Shown: piece after piece, positions 8,280 through 12,610 of the stretch
Position numbering within the stretch: position 1 is the stretch's first letter
How the letters are laid out: each line of letters starts with the position of its first letter
Assembly (NCBI GenBank): GCA_002417905.1
Contig: DIDB01000121.1
Coordinates: 1 to 12,610 of the forward strand
DNA: 12,610 nucleotides
Direction of reading: 5' to 3'
DNA from: Pseudomonadaceae bacterium UBA5811
Lineage (GTDB): Bacteria > Pseudomonadota > Gammaproteobacteria > Pseudomonadales > Pseudomonadaceae
Made by a program: the position numbers and the translations under genes
The notes under the pieces: model-generated
Told to the model about the DNA's origin: nothing
Database searches by the model: none
What the model saw: the letters and a program-made list of their open reading frames with translations, nothing else

Positions 8280-9590
8280 TCAGGCCGCTGGCGCTGTCTC
8301 CAGGGGCTTGACGGCTTCTTCATACGTGACCTGTCTGTCAGTCACTTTGGCCTGTTGCAACACAGTATCCACAACTTGTTCCTCCAGTACAACCGAGCGG
8401 ATTTCGTTCAGCTGCTCGGGATTCTGGTAATACCAGGAAACCACCTGCTCCGGATCCTGATAGGCCGCAGCCATCTCGGTGATCATTTCGCGGATGCGGC
8501 CATCATCTGCCTTCAGCTCTTTCTGGCGAACCAGTTCGGCAATGATCAAACCCAGCAGTACACGCTTGCGGGCCTGTTCTTCAAACAGGTCAGCCGGCAG
8601 CATCTCGGGCTTGATCTTGCCACCAAACTGGCGGGCGGCCTGGGCGCGCAGCCGGTCAATCTCTCCAGAAACCAGAGCCTTTGGCACATCAACCGGATTC
8701 TGGCTGGCCAGCCCTTCCATCACCTGGGTCTTGACCTTTGACTTCAGGACCTGCTGCAGCTCCCTGTCCATATTCTTGCGGATTTCTGCCCGGAAACCAT
8801 CCAGACCACCTTCGCTGACCCCAAAACGGGCAAAGAACGCTTCATCCAGCTCCGGCAGTTCTGGAGCGCTGACGCTATGCACGGTTACCGTAAACTCGGC
8901 AGTCTTGCCCGCCAGTTCAGTATTATGGTAGTCGGCCGGGAATACCGGCGTAATGACCCGCTCCTCTCCGGCACAAACACCCAGCAGCGCATCTTCGAAG
9001 CCCGGAATCATCTGGCCGGAACCCAGTACCAGCTTCACATCTTTAGCTGAACCACCTTCAAAAACCTCTCCACCGATCTTGCCGACAAAGTCGATAACCA
9101 GCTGGTCATCCTTCTGGGCCGCCCGCTCGACCGGTGCATACGTTGCGCCCTGTTTGCGCAGGTTCTCCAGCATCTGCTCAACATCCGCATCCGTGACCTC
9201 GGCCTGCAGCCGCTCAACCTCAATGCGCTCAAATCCGGCAACCTCAAACTCCGGAAACACTTCGAAGGTTGCCACATACTCAAAAACCTGACCTTTCTCG
9301 AAAGGCTTGGGCTCAATGTCTGGCAGGCCAGCAGGATTCAGTTTTTCTCCGGCCACCGCCTCATAAAAAGTGGCCTGGACAACTTCACCAAGGGCTTCCT
9401 GGCGGGCCGAGCCCTCATAACGCTGGCGGATGACACTCATCGGTACCTTGCCAGGGCGGAAGCCGGGGATCTTTGCATGACGGGCAGTCTGCTTCAGGCG
9501 CTTCTCAACCTCACTCTCTACCCGCTCGGCCGGTACGCCAACGGTCATGCGACGCTCAAGATTTGAGGTGTTTTCCACAGAAACTTGCAT
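8280..9590 (-). CDS. tig: Trigger factor, ribosome-associated chaperone
   Basis: Trigger factor binds ribosomal protein L23 at the exit tunnel and shields nascent chains in the cytosol; it also has prolyl isomerase activity. The 436-residue product has the normal length. The ribosome-docking signature GFRPGKVP is at 43-50 in the N-terminal domain. An FKBP-type isomerase domain spans about 155-240, with [33 protein letters not shown] and [14 protein letters not shown] helical C-terminal substrate-cradling domain follows. The start is fixed by GAGGA at 9597-9601, six bases upstream of ATG. It heads the tig-clpP-clpX-lon block but has its own likely promoter, a structured leader of about 130 bases and its own terminator, so it can be transcribed alone. 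Confidence 0.98.
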   Translation of the reverse strand: MQVSVENTSNLERRMTVGVPAERVESEVEKRLKQTARHAKIPGFRPGKVPMSVIRQRYEGSARQEALGEVVQATFYEAVAGEKLNPAGLPDIEPKPFEKGQVFEYVATFEVFPEFEVAGFERIEVERLQAEVTDADVEQMLENLRKQGATYAPVERAAQKDDQLVIDFVGKIGGEVFEGGSAKDVKLVLGSGQMIPGFEDALLGVCAGEERVITPVFPADYHNTELAGKTAEFTVTVHSVSAPELPELDEAFFARFGVSEGGLDGFRAEIRKNMDRELQQVLKSKVKTQVMEGLASQNPVDVPKALVSGEIDRLRAQAARQFGGKIKPEMLPADLFEEQARKRVLLGLIIAELVRQKELKADDGRIREMITEMAAAYQDPEQVVSWYYQNPEQLNEIRSVVLEEQVVDTVLQQAKVTDRQVTYEEAVKPLETAPAA

Positions 9591-9616
9591 GTATTGTCCT
9601 CTATTGCACGGGCAAA

Positions 9617-9692
9617 GCCGGGCACACCGGCCTCAGAATGGGCACGCATTCTAGAGACAAGCCCTGCAGAAGTCACCCCGCCACCCCTTCTG
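9617..9692 (-). promoter_or_regulatory. Three tandem hairpins in the tig 5' leader
   Basis: In minus-strand order the leader can form CAGAAG/CTTCTG (9687-9692 with 9667-9672, 14-base loop). Next comes AGAATG/CATTCT (9647-9652 with 9635-9640, six-base loop). Last is GCCGG/CCGGC (9627-9631 with 9617-9621, five-base loop). They lie between the candidate promoter and the ribosome-binding site. The stems are short and individually could be chance; as a series within about 75 bases they suggest a folded leader. A regulatory role is inference. Confidence 0.4.
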
Positions 9693-9726
9693 TTTGCAAG
9701 TTCCGCTCCAGCAAGAGTGCCACCCG

Positions 9727-9755
9727 AGAATATTTCATATATCAAGCATTGGCAA
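9727..9755 (-). promoter_or_regulatory. Candidate sigma70 promoter of tig
   Basis: On the minus strand TTGCCA (9750-9755) matches the -35 consensus in five of six bases. After exactly 17 bases, TATTCT (9727-9732) matches the -10 in four of six. The bases after the -10 are GC-rich (CGGG). Transcription would start near 9720, giving a tig leader of about 130 bases. Confidence 0.5.
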
Positions 9756-9940
9756 AACAGCCCGCAGACCACGTCCGGCAGCCACTATACGGCCTGCTTT
9801 TTCTTGAGACCCAGCTTCGTGCCCACCTGAAAATCCCTAGACCAAAGCCACTGGGTGCTCACGGCCAGACCCGGCAAAATCCACGAACTATTTTCTGGAG
9901 CAGGCTTTTATATAAATGTCGGATTATCAACAAAATATTT

Positions 9941-9961
9941 TTCAGAATATGTCATTCTGAA
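9941..9961. promoter_or_regulatory. Operator-like dyad upstream of the carbonic anhydrase promoter
   Basis: TTCAGAAT (9941-9948) and ATTCTGAA (9954-9961) are perfect inverted 8-base arms separated by five bases. The site ends eight bases before the -35 element of the carbonic anhydrase promoter. That position, about 45 to 65 bases upstream of the expected transcription start, suits an activator. I do not recognise the binding protein. Confidence 0.45.
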
Positions 9962-9969
9962 TTATTTTA

Positions 9970-9999
9970 TTGACACTTTTTATTACATATAAATATAAA
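9970..9999 (+). promoter_or_regulatory. Promoter of the alpha-carbonic anhydrase gene
   Basis: A perfect -35 TTGACA (9970-9975) is followed after 18 bases by TATAAA (9994-9999), matching the -10 in five of six bases. It lies within strongly AT-rich DNA. Transcription would start near 10006 and leave a leader of about 35 bases before the start codon. Confidence 0.7.
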
Positions 10000-10040
10000 C
10001 GCAGCCGTCCAAGCTATCAGTACAAAATGGCTTTCCAAAA

Positions 10041-10901
10041 ATGAAAAAATTCCCCGCCATCATTCCTGTGATTACCGTCCTGGTTGGCATGCCTGTCATG
10101 TTTTCTGTGGCCAGTGCCATTGACCGGCAGATCCCTGTGATCTCCAAGGACGAAGCCGCAAAGACCAGCAAACAGCCCCCCACCCCGGCCCTGAAAGGCG
10201 AACATGCGCCCGTTCACCGGCAGACCAGCTGGTTCTATGTCGGTGAAGGTGCAGCCCATCACTGGGGAGACGTCGACCAGTCCTATGCCGCCTGCAAGAC
10301 CGGCCAGTCCCAGTCCCCCATCAATATCAGCAGGGCTGTAGCCACCGAAGAGCTGAACGATCTGGATCCCCAGTATCAGGCTGTTCCGCTAAATATCCTG
10401 AACAATGGCCATACCATTCACGTCGACCTGGAAAAGGGTGGTCATGCCCTGATCAACAGCAAACGCTACCGCCTGGTCCAGATGCACTTCCATACGCCCA
10501 GTGAGCACTATATTGATGGTGCGCCATACGCCATGGAGGCCCACCTGGTTCATGCTGATGAACAGGGCCAGCTGGCGGTGGTCGGCATCATGCTCAAGCT
10601 GGGTGAGCACCAGAACCCGGCCATTGAAAAAATCTGGGCCGCCTTGCCCGGCAAGCCACACGAACAGACCCTGAGCGACACCCTGTTTTCAGCCAGCGAG
10701 ATACTGCCCGCCAACCTTGCGGACTACCGCTACGATGGCTCGCTGACGACCCCTCCCTGCAGCGAGCAGGTCAGCTGGCACGTACTCAAGCAGCCGGTTG
10801 AAATTTCCCGGGACCAGCTGGTCCGCTTCCAGATGCTTTTTCCGGTCAATGCCCGGCCTATCCAGCCCCTGAACGGGCGGCAGGTCAAAACCCGTCAGTA
10901 A
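10041..10901 (+). CDS. Exported alpha-class carbonic anhydrase
   Basis: This zinc enzyme interconverts carbon dioxide and bicarbonate, most likely in the periplasm. The 286-residue product begins with a signal peptide: MKK, a hydrophobic stretch, and a cleavage site after Ala26 (VASA|IDRQ). A linker of about 35 residues leads to the catalytic domain, which starts near WFYVGEGAAHHWG. The three zinc ligands are His149 and His151 in MHFHTPSEH and His168 in MEAHLVH. The proton-shuttle histidine is His124 in NNGHT. The SLTTPPC motif supplies the active-site threonine (Thr236). Cys85 and Cys240 can form the disulfide common in exported bacterial alpha enzymes. There is no clear Shine-Dalgarno sequence, but the signal peptide fixes the start. 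The gene is monocistronic, reads away from tig, and is absent beside tig in the Pseudomonas order I remember, suggesting a lineage-specific insertion. Confidence 0.96.
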   Translation: MKKFPAIIPVITVLVGMPVMFSVASAIDRQIPVISKDEAAKTSKQPPTPALKGEHAPVHRQTSWFYVGEGAAHHWGDVDQSYAACKTGQSQSPINISRAVATEELNDLDPQYQAVPLNILNNGHTIHVDLEKGGHALINSKRYRLVQMHFHTPSEHYIDGAPYAMEAHLVHADEQGQLAVVGIMLKLGEHQNPAIEKIWAALPGKPHEQTLSDTLFSASEILPANLADYRYDGSLTTPPCSEQVSWHVLKQPVEISRDQLVRFQMLFPVNARPIQPLNGRQVKTRQ

Positions 10902-10904
10902 GAA

Positions 10905-10927
10905 ATCAGGCCGGAAACCGGCCTGAT
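10905..10927. terminator. Shared hairpin terminator between carbonic anhydrase and L,D-transpeptidase genes
   Basis: A perfect 10-bp stem, ATCAGGCCGG (10905-10914) with CCGGCCTGAT (10918-10927), has a three-base loop. It lies between convergent stop codons only 32 bases apart. On the minus strand it runs into ATTTCTT; on the plus strand no T-run follows. It is probably a modest terminator for the transpeptidase and a 3'-end stabiliser for the carbonic anhydrase mRNA. Confidence 0.7.
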
Positions 10928-10933
10928 CACTGA

Positions 10934-11920
10934 TCAGTGCGGATAAACATCCCCAGCCTGGGTATTCACATACTCAGTAGGCTGGGCCACTTCAGCAGGT
11001 ACTCCAGTTTCAGCATTCACGATACGCCGTACTTCTTCCAGGTTGACATACAGGCTGGGATGCTGGTCTGTCCGCTTCATCAGCTTGTTGACCGCCTCGT
11101 TCTGCAACTCAAGAGGTGATGGGTCATTGGCCCGGCCCAGCGGCTTGTGGGCTTCCAGATACAGCAGATCCTGACTGAAGCCAAACTTGTAAGGCTCGTT
11201 GATAATCCGTACCGGCGTTCCCACGGAAACCTGGGAAAACAGGCGGGTAATATCATTGTTATACAGGCGGAGACAGCCGTGACTGACCTGATTGCCAATA
11301 CCAAAACGCTTGTTTGAACCATGGATCAGATAACCACCGGACAGGCCCAGCTGCAGCTTGAACGGACCCAGCGGGTTATCCGGCCCGGGCGGAACCACCG
11401 TAGGCAGTGGATCACCACTGGCCGCATGCTCGGCCCGGATAGAGGCGGGAGGATACCAGGCCGGATTGGCCTCCTTGCCAGCAATCCGGGTTACCGATAC
11501 CGGAGACTCCCAGCCCTCGCGGCCAATACCCAGCGGATAAGTATCTACTACAGGCCGGTCCTTTGGATAAAAATACAGTCGGTACTCTGCCAGATTGATT
11601 ACGATGCCTTCCCGCGGCCCGGGGGGTAGCACAAAGCGGGTCGGAATCAGGACCTTGGTGCCCACACCCGGCAACCAGGGATCAATCCCCGGATTGGCGG
11701 CCACCATCTCGGTATAGCCAAGGTCATACTTCTCGCCCAGGGAGGCAAAGGTATCCTCATAGCTGGCATCGATAACCTGGGCAGTTCCGACCAGATCATC
11801 CCCCGGAGACGGCAACGGAAACTCCAGTGCCATCACTGGAGCAGCGCCCAGCAACAGACAGGCCGACAGGGCCGCTGCGCGAACGGGCCAGCCAGACATA
11901 CCTGCCACAGAATTACACAT
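10934..11920 (-). CDS. Exported L,D-transpeptidase with LysM-like domain (ErfK/YbiS/YcfS/YnhG family)
   Basis: This periplasmic cell-wall enzyme belongs to the YkuD family. Members form 3-3 peptidoglycan cross-links or attach lipoprotein to peptidoglycan; which one this does cannot be told from sequence. With the chosen start it has 328 residues. A signal peptide ends near Ala31 (APVMA|LEFP). A LysM-like segment at about 52-95 (DTFASLGEKYDLGYTEMVAANPG...VLIP) should bind the wall. The YkuD catalytic domain at about 106-245 includes IHGSNKRFGIG and the active-site motif SHGCLRLYN, with His200, His214 and nucleophile Cys216. I prefer ATG at 11920 over a TTG two codons upstream because GGGAG (11929-11933) then sits eight bases away rather than two. 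It starts 31 bp after metZ, so co-transcription is likely. Confidence 0.93.
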   Translation of the reverse strand: MCNSVAGMSGWPVRAAALSACLLLGAAPVMALEFPLPSPGDDLVGTAQVIDASYEDTFASLGEKYDLGYTEMVAANPGIDPWLPGVGTKVLIPTRFVLPPGPREGIVINLAEYRLYFYPKDRPVVDTYPLGIGREGWESPVSVTRIAGKEANPAWYPPASIRAEHAASGDPLPTVVPPGPDNPLGPFKLQLGLSGGYLIHGSNKRFGIGNQVSHGCLRLYNNDITRLFSQVSVGTPVRIINEPYKFGFSQDLLYLEAHKPLGRANDPSPLELQNEAVNKLMKRTDQHPSLYVNLEEVRRIVNAETGVPAEVAQPTEYVNTQAGDVYPH

Positions 11921-11951
11921 CAGCAATACTCCCTACTGATAAGGCCCCGGG

Positions 11952-12610
11952 TTACAGGGCAGCCAGTCCCCGGGCCAGGTCCACTTTCAGGTCTTCAGCA
12001 TCCTCCAGCCCGACAGCAATACGGATCAGGCTGTCGCTGATGCCGGCACTGGCCCGCTCTTCCGGAGAAAGGCGACCGTGGGTCGTGGTGGCCGGATGAG
12101 TAATCGTGGTCTTGCTGTCACCCAGATTGGCTGTAATGGAAATCAGCCGGGTTGCATCCACAAAGCGCCAGGCCGCCTCCCGGCCACCGCTGACTTCAAA
12201 ACTGACTACAGCCCCAAAGCCTTTCTGCTGGCGGCAGGCCAGATCATGCTGGGGATGGCTGGGCAGCCCGGCATAATAGACCCGGACCACGCCCGGCTGC
12301 TGCTCCAGCCATGTGGCCAGCTGCAGGGCTGATGCACAATGGGCCTGCATCCGCAGACGCAGGGTTTCCAGCCCCTTGAGGAATACCCAGGCATTAAACG
12401 GACTCATGGTCGGCCCGGCGGTCCGCAAAAAGCCCACTACCTCCTTCATCAGCTCTGCCTGTCCGGCAACTACCCCCCCCAGGCAGCGGCCCTGGCCGTC
12501 AATAAACTTGGTTGCGGAATGCACCACGATATCGGCCCCCAGCACCAGCGGCTGCTGCAGCACTGGTGTGCAGAAACAGTTGTCCACCACCAGCAGGGCG
12601 CCCTGCTGGT
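11952..12610 (-). CDS. metZ: O-succinylhomoserine sulfhydrylase, C-terminal part (MetZ)
   Basis: This is a pyridoxal-phosphate enzyme of the Cys/Met metabolism family. MetZ makes homocysteine directly from O-succinylhomoserine and sulfide, in methionine synthesis in the cytosol. The N-terminal part lies beyond the right edge; 218 residues remain, with the first complete codon ending at 12608. The segment LLVVDNCFCTPVLQQPL leads to the cofactor-binding lysine in HSATKFIDGQGR (codon at 12507-12509). GDSKTTITHPATTTHGRLS and GISDSLIRIAVGLED follow, and these are standard C-terminal motifs. The DNCFCTP and IDGQGR wording matches MetZ of Pseudomonas as I recall it better than cystathionine gamma-synthase or beta-lyase, but substrate cannot be proven from this part alone. 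Confidence 0.9.
   Translation of the reverse strand, partial: QQGALLVVDNCFCTPVLQQPLVLGADIVVHSATKFIDGQGRCLGGVVAGQAELMKEVVGFLRTAGPTMSPFNAWVFLKGLETLRLRMQAHCASALQLATWLEQQPGVVRVYYAGLPSHPQHDLACRQQKGFGAVVSFEVSGGREAAWRFVDATRLISITANLGDSKTTITHPATTTHGRLSPEERASAGISDSLIRIAVGLEDAEDLKVDLARGLAAL

Larger units (their letters stand above)
9591..10040. other. 450-bp divergent intergenic region between tig and the carbonic anhydrase
   Basis: No convincing gene lies here; the open frames have no family resemblance. The left part (9591-9755) holds the tig leader and promoter. The middle (about 9756-9900) contains nothing I can assign except a weak plus-strand hairpin, GCAG (9778-9781) with CTGC (9794-9797), followed by TTTTTCTT. 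It resembles a poor terminator without an evident upstream gene. The right part is strikingly AT-rich: only 21 of the 100 bases from 9901 to 10000 are G or C. It carries a dyad and a sigma70-type promoter for the carbonic anhydrase. No tRNA pattern was found. Confidence 0.7.

Noticed and set aside
9702..9716. TGGCAC...TTGC pattern on the minus strand resembling a sigma54 promoter upstream of tig
   Set aside because: The GG and GC elements are only 7 bases apart instead of the required 10.
9778..9805. Plus-strand hairpin followed by TTTTTCTT in the tig/carbonic anhydrase gap
   Set aside because: The stem is short and bulged and there is no gene or recognisable promoter upstream on that strand, so I mention it only in the region description.
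9929..9937. TTATCAACA-like word near a DnaA box in the AT-rich segment
   Set aside because: It is a single copy with a mismatch to TTATCCACA, not an origin or a cluster.
11918..11926. TTG start at 11926 for the L,D-transpeptidase
   Set aside because: The ribosome-binding site would be only two bases away; ATG at 11920 has the proper eight-base spacing.

Overview
This window is an almost fully packed stretch of core chromosome from a gammaproteobacterium, most likely Pseudomonadaceae or a close relative. Two things point there. The FabI protein reads very close to Pseudomonas FabI as I remember it. The gene order tig-clpP-clpX-lon-hupB-ppiD, facing fabI and a YejF-type ABC ATPase, is the order I recall from Pseudomonas. 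Both are from memory, without a search. The coding DNA is moderately GC-rich with tight spacing.

Layout from left to right: (1) The 3' end of a peptide ABC transporter ATPase (+) is followed 14 bp later by fabI (+). (2) A strong hairpin between fabI and the convergent ppiD terminates both. (3) A long minus-strand block, read right to left, holds tig, clpP, clpX, lon, hupB and ppiD. It is a protein-quality-control locus: ribosome-bound chaperone, ClpXP protease, Lon protease and a periplasmic chaperone/foldase, with the nucleoid protein HU between the last two. It is divided by intrinsic terminators after tig, clpX and hupB. It also has a sigma32-like promoter for lon and a likely sigma70 promoter with a structured leader for tig. 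(4) A 450-bp intergenic region ends in a very AT-rich segment (21 of 100 bases G or C at 9901-10000) with an operator-like dyad and a strong promoter. (5) An exported alpha-carbonic anhydrase (+) follows. (6) A convergent hairpin separates it from an exported L,D-transpeptidase (-), which lies 31 bp downstream of the 3' part of metZ (-). metZ runs off the right edge.

I found no tRNA, rRNA, CRISPR array, insertion sequence, phage gene or undescribed multigene system. The genes are ordinary housekeeping genes. The unusual material is regulatory: two mutually exclusive hairpins between clpP and clpX, a strong terminator pressed against the clpP start, a three-hairpin leader on tig, and the AT-rich control region of the carbonic anhydrase. 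The carbonic anhydrase is the one gene that looks like an accessory insertion beside a conserved locus.
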